From positions 124,001 through 188,000 of the forward strand of contig CAJYPV010000020.1 in NCBI GenBank assembly GCA_913776825.1: a DNA stretch of 64,000 nucleotides, written 5' to 3'. The position numbers were made by a program, and so were the translations under genes. This document shows, piece by piece, positions 8,891 to 18,022 of the stretch; position 1 is the stretch's first letter; the number at the start of each line of letters is the position of its first letter. The notes beneath the pieces are model-generated. The model was given only the letters and a program-made list of their open reading frames with translations, was not told where the DNA came from and searched no databases. The stretch comes from Burkholderiaceae bacterium. GTDB taxonomy: Bacteria > Pseudomonadota > Gammaproteobacteria > Burkholderiales > Burkholderiaceae_C.

Positions 8891-9759
8891 AGACAACCCA
8901 GTTCGGCCATGGACACCACACGGCCCGCGCCGACGATGAAGTGATCCAGCAACCGCACTTCCACCAGCGCCAGCGCCTGGGTCATCGTCCGGGTCATCTC
9001 GATGTCCTGGGGCGATGGCTCGGGGCAGCCGGAGGGATGGTTGTGCGACAGGATCACGGCGCCGGCATTCAGCGCCAGCGCCCGCTTCACCACTTCGCGC
9101 GGGTAGGCAATGGTATGGGATAGGGTGCCTTGGGAAAGGATCTCCAGACGGATCAGCCGGTGGCGGGTATCCAGAAACATCACGGCGAAGCACTCGTTGC
9201 TCAGGCCGCCGAGCTGCAGGGCGAGGTAGTCGCGCACGGTGTCGACGTGGTCGAAGACCGGGGACTCGGTCAGCGGCTGGCGCAGCGCCCGCCGTGCGAT
9301 CTCCAGAACGGCCGACAGCGCCGCACCCTTCGCGGGGCCTACGCCGTGGACCTCGCCGAGCGCCTGCGGGTCGGCCCGCAGCAGACCGGCCAGGCCGCCG
9401 AAGTGGTCCAGCACCTCCTGGGCGAAGACCACCACCGAGCGTCCAGGCAGACCCGTGCGCAGCAGGATGGCGAGCAATTCGGCGTCCGCCAGCGCCGCCG
9501 GGCCACGCGCCAGGAGTTTTTCGCGGGGTCGCACCTCGGCGGGCAAATGCTGAAGCGGGAGGAGGGCGTCGCCGTGATCCCCCATGCAATCGGGGGACGA
9601 GGGGGGATGCAGAGCCCCCACGGCAGGGGGGTGATCCTGAGCGAGCTCCGGCGGCGACACGCCCGGCGGGGGGAGGTGCGAGGGGGAGGGCAGGCGGATC
9701 GCCGGCAGGAAGGCGGGGGGGCAGGCAACGGTCGAGCCGGCAGTGAGAGCGAGGGACAT
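8887..9759 (-). CDS. radC: RadC family protein (JAB/MPN domain), with a proline-rich N-terminal extension
   Basis: RadC-type protein. The canonical core begins [20 protein letters not shown], continues with a helix-hairpin-helix segment ([13 protein letters not shown]) and ends with the JAB metal-binding motif in [12 protein letters not shown]. Two starts are possible. The ATG at 9759 has a good GGAG ribosome-binding site and gives 290 residues with a low-complexity Pro-rich leader. The ATG at 9585 gives the usual length of 232 residues but no obvious binding site. I list the longer form. Despite the name, a direct repair role is doubtful in the family. Transcription probably diverges from fkpB across the short gap at 9760-9831. 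Confidence 0.92.
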   Translation of the reverse strand: MSLALTAGSTVACPPAFLPAIRLPSPSHLPPPGVSPPELAQDHPPAVGALHPPSSPDCMGDHGDALLPLQHLPAEVRPREKLLARGPAALADAELLAILLRTGLPGRSVVVFAQEVLDHFGGLAGLLRADPQALGEVHGVGPAKGAALSAVLEIARRALRQPLTESPVFDHVDTVRDYLALQLGGLSNECFAVMFLDTRHRLIRLEILSQGTLSHTIAYPREVVKRALALNAGAVILSHNHPSGCPEPSPQDIEMTRTMTQALALVEVRLLDHFIVGAGRVVSMAELGCL

Positions 9760-9793
9760 GCGGAACTCCAGCGTCAGGGGGCGGCTGGCAAGC

Positions 9794-9799
9794 CTAAAA
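9794..9799 (+). promoter_or_regulatory. Candidate -10 element for fkpB-ispH
   Basis: TAAAAT lies 33 bases upstream of the fkpB GTG in the short divergent gap with radC. It is one of the few AT-rich hexamers in the area. No convincing -35 is visible, so this is a weak call. Confidence 0.3.
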
Positions 9800-9831
9800 T
9801 CGCCGCTCGTTTTCCAAAATCCCTCCGACTT

Positions 9832-10275
9832 GTGAACCTCGTCCAACCTGGATCGTTCCTGACCCTGCACTACCGCCTGACCGGGCCGGATGGCCAGGAC
9901 CTGATCAACACTTTCGACGACAAGCCGGCGACGCTGTCGCTGGGCACCGGCGAGCTCGCGCCTGCGATCGAGGCGCGCCTGGTCGGACTGTCGGAAGGCG
10001 TGCGCACCAGCTTCCAGCTGGCGCCGGGCGAAGCCTTCGGCGAGCGCAATCCGGAGATGCTGCAGCGCGTGGCGCGCAGCCTGATGCGTCAATTGGGCGA
10101 CCCGGATGAGCAATACCATGTCGGTGATGTGGTGCAGTTCCCCACGCCCGACGGTCAGGGCCAATACGCCGGCGTGGTGCGCGAGCTCGGCGAGGACTGG
10201 CTGCTGTTCGACTTCAACCACCCGCTGGCCGGCCAGCCGGTAAGCTTCGAAGTGCAGCTGATCGGCGTGCTGTGA
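9832..10275 (+). CDS. fkpB: FKBP-type peptidyl-prolyl isomerase (SlpA/FkpB class)
   Basis: A 147-residue FKBP-like prolyl isomerase of the short cytoplasmic SlpA type. It starts [14 protein letters not shown]. The FKBP core is interrupted by the IF (insert-in-flap) domain around [15 protein letters not shown], and closes with [18 protein letters not shown], which is diagnostic for this class. The GTG at 9832 is chosen because it sits directly before the conserved first strand. It lies 78 bases upstream of ispH, the same gene pair found in E. coli and many other proteobacteria. It assists folding or prolyl isomerisation in the cytoplasm. Confidence 0.92.
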   Translation: MNLVQPGSFLTLHYRLTGPDGQDLINTFDDKPATLSLGTGELAPAIEARLVGLSEGVRTSFQLAPGEAFGERNPEMLQRVARSLMRQLGDPDEQYHVGDVVQFPTPDGQGQYAGVVRELGEDWLLFDFNHPLAGQPVSFEVQLIGVL

Positions 10276-10353
10276 CGCGCGCCCGGTCCGCCCCGCTTCC
10301 AGCCCGCACGGCCCTGTCGCCCCTTCACTGAATCAGCCGCAAGAACAACGAGC

Positions 10354-11322
10354 ATGCCGTCAGACAAAGACATCATCCTGGCCGAACCCCGCGGCTTTTG
10401 CGCGGGCGTGGATCGGGCCATCGAGATCGTTGAGCGCGCGCTGAAGAAATTCGGTGCCCCGATCTACGTGCGCCACGAGATCGTGCACAACACGTATGTG
10501 GTCAACGACCTGAAGCAAAAGGGCGCGATCTTCATCGAAGACCTGGCCGACGTCCCGCCCGGCGCGACGCTGGTGTTCTCCGCGCACGGCGTCAGCCAGG
10601 CGGTGCGTCAGGAGGCCGCAGAGCGCGGCTTCCAGATCTTCGACGCCACCTGCCCCCTGGTGACCAAGGTGCATGTGGAGGTCGCCAAGCTGCACCGCGA
10701 GGGCTATGAATTCATCATGATCGGCCACAAGGGGCATCCCGAGGTCGAGGGCACGATGGGCCAGCTCAGCGATGGCATCTATCTGGTCGAAGACAGCGCC
10801 GACGTGGCCCATGTGCGGGTCAAGGATCCGTCCCGCGTGGCGGTCGTGACCCAGACCACGCTCAGCGTGGACGATGCCGCCGAGATCCTGAACGCGGTCA
10901 AACACCATTTCCCGCTGGTGCGCGAGCCCAAGAAGCAGGACATCTGCTACGCCACCCAGAACCGCCAGGATGCGGTGAAGGTGCTGGCTCCGCAGGTCGA
11001 TGTGGTGATCGTGGTGGGCAGCCCCACCAGCTCCAACAGCAACCGACTGCGCGAGCTGGCGGAACGGCTGGGAACGCCGTCCTACATGGTGGACGCCGCC
11101 GAAGACCTGCAGCCGGCATGGCTGGATGGCCGATCCCGCGTCGGCCTGACCGCCGGGGCGTCTGCGCCCGACGTGCTGGTGCAGGCGGTGATCACCCGTC
11201 TGCGCGCCATGGGCGCCACCACGGTGCGGACCCTGCCCGGCGTCGAGGAACATGTGCGCTTCCCGCTGCCGATGGGCCTGGGCGACAAATCCATGGCCGA
11301 AGTCACCAGCGACCGATCGTGA
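10354..11322 (+). CDS. ispH: 4-hydroxy-3-methylbut-2-enyl diphosphate reductase (IspH/LytB)
   Basis: Last enzyme of the MEP isoprenoid pathway, a reductive dehydroxylation giving IPP and DMAPP. The 322-residue length is normal. Three iron-sulfur cluster cysteines are visible in context: residue 16 in [11 protein letters not shown], one in [11 protein letters not shown] and one in [10 protein letters not shown]. The substrate-binding segment with HEIVHN is intact, as are the TQTTLS and [12 protein letters not shown] motifs. The enzyme is cytoplasmic. It lies in a probable operon with fkpB and upstream of serS with a 182-base gap. Confidence 0.98.
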   Translation: MPSDKDIILAEPRGFCAGVDRAIEIVERALKKFGAPIYVRHEIVHNTYVVNDLKQKGAIFIEDLADVPPGATLVFSAHGVSQAVRQEAAERGFQIFDATCPLVTKVHVEVAKLHREGYEFIMIGHKGHPEVEGTMGQLSDGIYLVEDSADVAHVRVKDPSRVAVVTQTTLSVDDAAEILNAVKHHFPLVREPKKQDICYATQNRQDAVKVLAPQVDVVIVVGSPTSSNSNRLRELAERLGTPSYMVDAAEDLQPAWLDGRSRVGLTAGASAPDVLVQAVITRLRAMGATTVRTLPGVEEHVRFPLPMGLGDKSMAEVTSDRS

Positions 11323-11456
11323 CGCGCTGACCGCCCGCCATGCCGCCTTCGGGCGGCCACCCGCCACCGCTGCGGTGACCGTGCACAGGATGCGACCCCT
11401 TCGATGGGGCGACCCCAGCGGCTCCCTTGACCCCGCGCACGCCGCGACAGGCGTGA

Positions 11457-12800
<1,344 letters not shown>

Positions 12801-12927
12801 GCCTCACCGATGCGCCATTCATCCGGCCGGGGAGGTCGGATGGATCGGCGCCACAGGCGAGTCGGGGCCGGCTCGAACGGCATCAACGGCTTGACCGAAG
12901 ATTTTTGAACTTTCTGCACATCAAAGC

Positions 12928-12957
12928 TTGCTAAGCCGCGCAAACTGTCGCTATACT
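12928..12957 (+). promoter_or_regulatory. Sigma-70-type promoter for tRNA-Ser
   Basis: -35 TTGCTA (12928-12933) and -10 TATACT (12952-12957) are separated by 18 bases in a locally AT-rich patch after serS. Transcription would begin near 12964, about 80 bases before the mature tRNA, leaving a 5' leader to be trimmed. Confidence 0.6.
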
Positions 12958-13044
12958 CTTAGGCTTACTCGCTAACAACCACGCGAGCACCGACAAGCCC
13001 TCGGTTCAGGTGATATTCACACCAGATACTGAGGCAGCAATACC

Positions 13045-13132
13045 GGAGAGGTGGCAGAGTGGTTGAATGTACCTGACTCGAAATCAGGCGGACGGAAACG
13101 TCTCGGGGGTTCGAATCCCCCCCTCTCCTCCA
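13045..13132 (+). tRNA. tRNA-Ser(CGA)
   Basis: An 88-nucleotide class II tRNA with CCA encoded. The acceptor arms GGAGAGG (13045-13051) and CCTCTCC (13122-13128) pair fully. The anticodon stem CCTGA/TCAGG holds the loop CTCGAAA, giving anticodon CGA, which reads UCG. The long variable arm (GACG-GAAA-CGTC) and T-arm GGGGG-TTCGAAT-CCCCC confirm the serine type. The discriminator base is T (13129), whereas the serine tRNAs I know best have G. Confidence 0.95.
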
Positions 13133-13160
13133 AATTGTGCTGAGCCATCAAGCACTTACG

Positions 13161-13184
13161 AAACCCGCCAACTGGCGGGTTTTT
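13161..13184 (+). terminator. Rho-independent terminator after tRNA-Ser
   Basis: Hairpin AACCCGCCA-AC-TGGCGGGTT followed by a T-run, 29 bases after the CCA end. It is a textbook intrinsic terminator and closes the tRNA transcript. Confidence 0.85.
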
Positions 13185-13603
13185 CGTTTCTGGATCGCTT
13201 TGAGGGTCTCAGCTGCTGATCCGGCACTTGCGGATCAAACTGGCGGCGGCTCGAAGCGGCATTCGAGCGGATTCAAGCGAAATTCGAGCGGCATCCGAGC
13301 GTTATTCCACCGGCCGCGTGGCGCTGCGGATTTGGCAGGGAAGACCTGCAGGAGTTTCAGCAGTCGCTCAAACTCGGTCGCATGACGTCGCAGATCGTCG
13401 GGCGGCCGGTCTGGCGGGGATCCATCAGCCGGCGAGCTGCCCGCCGCGGTCCTTCCGGGATTCCACTGGGCTGCGGTCAGTTCGCGGCCTACGCGCCACG
13501 CGATCAGCCCCATCCCAGCGCCCCGCGCGGCAAATGCAACGCCGCACGGACGCACGCGAGGCGGGCGATTCACAAAATTCTCGGCTGCGTTCAAAATTCG
13601 CCC
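13185..13603. other. Non-coding stretch between tRNA-Ser and the EF-hand gene
   Basis: No convincing gene. Short open frames here have no ribosome-binding site and no recognisable protein character. It contains a run of imperfect 10-base repeats (annotated separately) and leads into the sigma-28-type promoter at 13604. Confidence 0.5.
13251..13301. repeat. Five imperfect tandem copies of a ~10-base unit
   Basis: Successive copies read TCGAAGCGGC, ATTCGAGCGG, ATTCAAGCGA, AATTCGAGCGG and CATCCGAGCG. They lie in a non-coding region. Function is unknown. The array is too short and degenerate to call an origin or CRISPR. Confidence 0.5.
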
Positions 13604-13630
13604 TAAAGTCCTGCCGGCTTTGGCCGAAGA
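13604..13630 (+). promoter_or_regulatory. Sigma-28 (FliA)-type flagellar promoter
   Basis: TAAAGTCC (13604-13611), an exact 11-base spacer, then GCCGAAGA (13623-13630). The consensus for flagellar sigma-28 promoters is TAAAGTTT-N11-GCCGATAA. The site lies about 90 bases upstream of the ATG of the EF-hand gene at 13720 and points toward it. Confidence 0.65.
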
Positions 13631-13719
13631 CACGAATAGGCCCGTAAAGCCATTCGCCGGGTGGATGCCCGTCCGGTCTCCGCTGGCCGAATCGGCGGAC
13701 CCCTTGTGGAGGCGTCGTC

Positions 13720-14490
13720 ATGATCTCTACCCTCGTCAACACCGCTACCAGCACGTCCTCGACGGCTGCGCCGCAGCGCAGTCGAGAGTCGGAATCCGCC
13801 TTCGCCCCGCTCGGCGCTTCTTCCTCGGTCTCCAGCCCCAGCGAAGCCGTCGAGGCATCCGCCGTGGTGACGTTCTCTGCCAAGGGCACCTCGCTGGCCA
13901 GCGCCAACGCCACCAACACGGCCACTGCCGCCACGGTCACGACGGTGCCGGCGACCGTCCAGACCTACACCGCCCTGGGCACCGCCCTGAATGAACCGGT
14001 CACGCCGACCGCGTCCAGCGCAGCCCTGGCGTCGGCGACGACCGCCCCGGTGCCGGCGACCACGCTGCCCGCCGCAGCCGGTGCCACCAGCGTGCCGACC
14101 CCCGCCGCCGCCGCTCCGTCGTCGACCCCGTTGCCCACTGCGACCGCCAATCTCGCCAGCCCGACCGTGTCCGCGAGCAATCGGCCAAGCGCCGGGGGCG
14201 CCGCCCAGCCGACCGCACCTGCGACGACCGAAGCGACCGAGCCACGCCAGTCGCCCGCGCTGGAAGCGTCCGCCGCCGCCAAGGTGCAGGTGCCGGAGAT
14301 CATCAGCCTGGTGCCCAACCTGGTCTACGCCGTGGCGGATACCGATCAGAACGGCGTCATCTCCGCCACCGAGCGCCGCTCGTACGAGCTGACCCATCCC
14401 GAGCTGGGTAAACACCCCGAGCCGCCGCCCAACCGCATCGTCGACGCGGAAATCCGCGAATACACCACGATCTCGCAAGTGCGCAGCTGA
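13720..14490 (+). CDS. Ser/Thr/Ala-rich protein with a C-terminal EF-hand-like loop
   Basis: A 256-residue protein of unknown function. The first ~185 residues are low-complexity, rich in Ala, Thr, Ser, Pro and Val, with no signal peptide at the start. The last ~65 residues are more ordered and contain a canonical EF-hand calcium loop (DTDQNGVISATE, about residue 207), followed by a polar helix and a short tail ending in QVRS. The start has a GGAGG ribosome-binding site 9 bases upstream. A sigma-28-type promoter precedes it, so I infer co-expression with late flagellar or chemotaxis genes. It could be an extracellular or flagellum-associated calcium-binding protein, but secretion is not shown. 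Confidence 0.75.
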   Translation: MISTLVNTATSTSSTAAPQRSRESESAFAPLGASSSVSSPSEAVEASAVVTFSAKGTSLASANATNTATAATVTTVPATVQTYTALGTALNEPVTPTASSAALASATTAPVPATTLPAAAGATSVPTPAAAAPSSTPLPTATANLASPTVSASNRPSAGGAAQPTAPATTEATEPRQSPALEASAAAKVQVPEIISLVPNLVYAVADTDQNGVISATERRSYELTHPELGKHPEPPPNRIVDAEIREYTTISQVRS

Positions 14491-14720
14491 CCGGCCGCCT
14501 CGGCCCGGACTCAGCGCGGCTTCGGCCCGCCTCGGCGCTGCCGTCGAGGGATTCGCGCGGCCAAGGCCCATCCGTCCCCCTGCGCCGCTGCGGAAGTCAT
14601 CACCCCTCGTTTCATCCTCCACCCCCTTTGGAGGGCCCACCTCCGGTGGGTATCTGCGCGCCTCGGATCGGCGCACAGTTCGTCCGTTGGCGACCCCTTC
14701 GGCCGCCCATGGAGCGGACG

Positions 14721-14969
14721 ATGCACTTCGCCGAAATCGACACTGGGGACTACCGCATCTATGCCGGCGCCATCGAGCGCCCGCGTCAGTTTGGCTATGT
14801 CGCCGCCGTGGTGGTCATGAGCACGGATCAGGCCATCGCCAAACGCGAGGCCTTTCGCGACGAGAACCTCGCCGGCGGCTATGGCTGGGCCACGCCCGCC
14901 GAAGCCCTGCGTTTTGCGCTCAATGCCGGCAAGGAAGCCGTGATGTGCCGCATCGGCATGCGGGCGTGA
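14721..14969 (+). CDS. Small conserved hypothetical protein, 82 residues
   Basis: No family recognised. The ATG at 14721 is chosen because GGAG sits 7 bases upstream. Longer frames reach back to 14628 but would include atypical Pro/Arg-rich sequence. The product starts MHFAEIDTGDYRIYAGAIE, has a central hydrophobic strand (VAAVVVMST) and ends in CRIGMRA. It looks like a small soluble alpha/beta protein. It lies between the EF-hand gene and the two-component pair with no clear operon link. Confidence 0.55.
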   Translation: MHFAEIDTGDYRIYAGAIERPRQFGYVAAVVVMSTDQAIAKREAFRDENLAGGYGWATPAEALRFALNAGKEAVMCRIGMRA

Positions 14970-15210
14970 GCCGGACCTCCGTCATTCCATCCGTCATTCG
15001 CCCAATGCCGAAGGACCGGCACGGCGTCCCGCAGCGCCGGGTAGGCCATGAAGGGCGCGGCGCGCTGCGGCGCCCGGTGCGCAGCGAGGAGCAAGTCGCC
15101 TTGCGGCGCCGCGCGCGTGACGCCGTGGCTCGAGGGGCCGATTCCGTCATTCGTCGCGCCGAGCGGGCTGCAGGCTTGGCCGCACCATCCGTGCCCGTTA
15201 TCGTGCGGGG

Positions 15211-16290
15211 ATGTCCAGCACCCACGCTGCCCGCAGCCCCAATCCGGCCTGGCAGGGATTCGTCTCCTACCTGACCCCTTATCGGGTGTTGCTGTCGCTC
15301 GCGCTCGCCACCGTGGCGGCGCTGATCCTCGCGCCCATCTTCATCACTCCGTTCCCGGTTCTGCTGGGTCGGACCACCTTCGTCAGCATGTTGGCGCTGC
15401 TGGCGTTTTCTGCGGCCGGCCAGTGGCCGCGCCGGCTGCCGCGCTGGTGGGCGCGTTGGTTGTTCCAGGTGGTGGTGGTCGCTGCTGCGGTGCCTGTGGC
15501 GACGCTGGCGGTGTATGTGGTCGCGGTCGGTGGCGATCTGGCCAGCCTGATCGAGTCCGAAGCCCGCATCATGGGCTTCCTGTGGATCGCGGGCTCCGGC
15601 CTGGTGGTCGGACCGCTGCTGGCGATGGGCGCGCTCTATCGCCAGCGGGATGCGGAAGCCCGCAACCAGGCGTTGAGCTTCGAGCTCGAGCGCAGCGAAC
15701 TGGAGCGCCAGGCCCTCGATGCCCGCCTGCGATTGCTGCAAGCCCAGGTCGAGCCGCATTTCCTCTTCAACACGCTGGCCAATGTGCAGGCGCTGGTGGA
15801 AACCGGCTCGCCGCAGGCCGCGCCGGTGCTTCGAAGCCTCATCGCGTATTTGCGTGCGGCGATGCCGCGGCTGCAGGGCGAGTCGACCAGCCTGTCCGAT
15901 GAAGTCGCGCTGGTTCAGGTCTATCTGGAACTGATGCACCTGCGCATGCCGGACCGCCTGCGATTTCATGTGGCCCTGCCGCCCGAGCTGAGCGGCCTGC
16001 GGTTTCCGCCGATGGCCTTGCTCACGCTGGTGGAGAACGCGGTGCGCCACGGCATCGATCCGAGCGAGGAGGGCGGTGAGATCGAGGTCAGCGGCGAGCT
16101 GCTGGAGGGCCAGGTGCGGCTGTGGGTCAGCGACACCGGCATCGGCATGGTGCAGGCGATGGGCGGCGGGACCGGCCTGCGCAATCTGCGCGAGCGGCTC
16201 TCGCTGTTCTATGGTCGCCACGCCAGCCTCACCCTGACGGAAAACCATCCCCACGGCGTGCGCGCCGAGATGGCCTTCACCCCCCATTGA
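15211..16290 (+). CDS. LytS/AlgZ-type sensor histidine kinase
   Basis: A 359-residue membrane histidine kinase of the HisKA_7TM/His_kinase (LytS/YehU) class. Four hydrophobic segments occupy roughly residues 25-150, followed by a coiled linker. The phosphoacceptor box is in QAQVEPHFLFNTLANVQ. The ATP-binding lobe has the N-box LVENAVRHG, the DTGIGM motif and GTGLRNLRERL. It lacks a separate periplasmic sensor domain, so it probably senses within the membrane. The cognate LytTR regulator starts 22 bases downstream. Confidence 0.93.
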   Translation: MSSTHAARSPNPAWQGFVSYLTPYRVLLSLALATVAALILAPIFITPFPVLLGRTTFVSMLALLAFSAAGQWPRRLPRWWARWLFQVVVVAAAVPVATLAVYVVAVGGDLASLIESEARIMGFLWIAGSGLVVGPLLAMGALYRQRDAEARNQALSFELERSELERQALDARLRLLQAQVEPHFLFNTLANVQALVETGSPQAAPVLRSLIAYLRAAMPRLQGESTSLSDEVALVQVYLELMHLRMPDRLRFHVALPPELSGLRFPPMALLTLVENAVRHGIDPSEEGGEIEVSGELLEGQVRLWVSDTGIGMVQAMGGGTGLRNLRERLSLFYGRHASLTLTENHPHGVRAEMAFTPH

Positions 16291-16312
16291 GCGAGCTGCA
16301 TCCCCCATCGCC

Positions 16313-17188
16313 ATGACCGCTTCCCGTGTCCCCACCGCCCTGATCGCCGATGACGAGCCGCTGCTGCGCGACAGCCTCGCCCGCAGCCTGAACCGCGCCT
16401 GGCCGGAACTTCAGGTGGTCGCGCAAGCGCGGAATGGGCGGGAAGCCGTCGAGCTGTTCGAGGCCCATCGCCCGGACATCGTCTTCCTCGACGTTCACAT
16501 GCCGGGCCTGAACGGGGTGGAGGCGGCGCGCCAGATCGGCCGGCAGGCGCAGGTGGTGTTCGTCACCGCCTACGAGGAATACGCGCTGCAGGCTTTCGAT
16601 CGCGGCGCGGTGGACTATCTCGTCAAGCCCGTCGAAGACGCCCGCCTCAACGACACGGTGGAGCGCCTGCAGGAGCGCTTCGCCCGCGCGGCGCCGATGG
16701 CGGCGTCATCCGCGCTGGAGACGGTGATCGACGAACTGGCCCGGCGCCTGGCCGGTGCGCCGGCCGGTGAGCTGGGCGGCCTGGTGCAGCAAGCGCGATG
16801 GGAGCGCCCGGCCGCCATGCCGGCGCCTGCGGCGGCGGGCGGCGGATTGGCCGCCGAGACCGGCCCGCTGCAGTGGATCCGCGCCTCGGTGGGGTCGACG
16901 CTGAAGCTGATCCCGGTCGACGAGATCCAGTTCCTGCGCTCCGACGAGAAGTACACGCTGGTCGCCACGGCGGACGGCGAGGCGCTGATCCGCACGCCGA
17001 TCCGCGATCTGATCGAGCGGCTGGATCCGCAACGGTTCGTCCAGGTGCACCGCTCGGTGGTGGTCAATCTGCATGCGATCAGCCACGTGACGCGGGGTCC
17101 GAACGAGACCGCGGATCTGCATTTGAAGACCCGGACCGAGATCCTGCCGGTCAGCCGCAGCTATCTGCATCTGTTCCGGCAGATGTGA
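16313..17188 (+). CDS. LytTR-family response regulator (AlgR-like)
   Basis: A 291-residue regulator paired with the preceding kinase. The receiver domain has the phosphorylated Asp in VFLDVHMPGLNG and the conserved Lys in DYLVKPVEDA. An Ala/Pro-rich linker of about 50 residues follows. The LytTR DNA-binding domain occupies the last ~100 residues (IQFLRSDEKYTLV, FVQVHRSVVVNLHAI, ILPVSRSYLHLFRQM). Proteins of this class bind direct repeats and commonly control exopolysaccharide, type IV pilus or cell-envelope genes. The target here is not evident. Confidence 0.94.
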   Translation: MTASRVPTALIADDEPLLRDSLARSLNRAWPELQVVAQARNGREAVELFEAHRPDIVFLDVHMPGLNGVEAARQIGRQAQVVFVTAYEEYALQAFDRGAVDYLVKPVEDARLNDTVERLQERFARAAPMAASSALETVIDELARRLAGAPAGELGGLVQQARWERPAAMPAPAAAGGGLAAETGPLQWIRASVGSTLKLIPVDEIQFLRSDEKYTLVATADGEALIRTPIRDLIERLDPQRFVQVHRSVVVNLHAISHVTRGPNETADLHLKTRTEILPVSRSYLHLFRQM

Positions 17189-17336
17189 GCGCCGCCCGCG
17201 CTGGCGAAGCGTCTCAGCGCGGCGTCGGGCGGACGCGCGCGCCAAAGCTGCCTGCGGATTTGCGGCGGCCCCTCATCGATGCCGCGTGATCCGGCGCCAC
17301 GCTTCGGCGCGCGGCACGCGGCGCAGCCGCCAGCGC

Positions 17337-17615
17337 TCAGCGCGGCGCGTGGCTCGGGCTGCTGGGCAGCGGCACCGGCTGCGCCTTGCCGGTGATCACC
17401 ACCGGCTCCAGTCGCCACATCAGCACGCCGACGCTGAAGGCCTGCACCACGGCCAGCGCGGCCACGGTCAGCACGGCGATCATCAGCGAGCTGTGCAGCG
17501 CGCTGTCGGAGAACCGATGGGGAATGTGCAGCGATCGCGAGGGCGAAGGCGAGGGTGCCGAGCGGTCTTGATCCGCGCTCGATCGCGCCGTGACGTGGGG
17601 AAAGCGGGTATCCAT
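17337..17615 (-). CDS. Small single-span membrane protein, 92 residues
   Basis: An unrecognised small protein. The start at 17615 has a strong AAGGAGAC ribosome-binding site, which supports it as a real gene. The polar Ser/Pro-rich N-terminal ~43 residues precede one membrane helix (LMIAVLTVAALAVVQAFSVG). A short tail ends with a Pro-rich stretch (PVPLPSSPSHAPR). It is monocistronic and convergent with the response regulator gene. Function unknown. Confidence 0.6.
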   Translation of the reverse strand: MDTRFPHVTARSSADQDRSAPSPSPSRSLHIPHRFSDSALHSSLMIAVLTVAALAVVQAFSVGVLMWRLEPVVITGKAQPVPLPSSPSHAPR

Positions 17616-18022
17616 GTCCCTGTCTCCTTGAGTCTTCTGATCCGTCGATGCCTGTCGCCGTCCGGTGATGCAGAGCTTCCCCAGGGACGGCGCAGGTCAC
17701 GAATCCACTCTAGTCGGCGCCTCCCGGCGCTTCCAGGGTGATGGCAGAAGAAATGCGGAGACAGACGCTGCCGGTGTGCAGTAGGTCGCACGGTCGCGCC
17801 AGACGCGACCGTTGTGCAAGACCGTGACGCCATCGCCGACGAACCGCCGTGTGGCCGGCGGGCGATGGCGCGCTCAGGGCGGGGACGACATCCGCGCCTC
17901 GACCACGCGGCAACCGCGATGCACCAGCGCTGGATCAGCACGGCATCAGCGCTGATGCCGCAGGAAGAGCCCGGCGCAGGGGCCCCGGACTCAGCGACGG
18001 TTCAGGAGACGTGGGCGCCCGG
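17616..18022. other. 407-base gap without a confident gene
   Basis: The gap lies between the small membrane-protein gene and aminopeptidase P, both on the minus strand. The minus-strand promoter for the former must lie here. An 8-base inverted repeat (CGCCGTCC/GGACGGCG) flanks GCAGAGCTTCC near 17657-17693. A short minus-strand frame at 17710-17913 has no ribosome-binding site or family and is not called. Confidence 0.4.

Noticed and set aside
17710..17913. Small minus-strand gene of 67 codons
   Set aside because: No ribosome-binding site, no recognisable family and atypical composition. Left as part of a non-coding gap.
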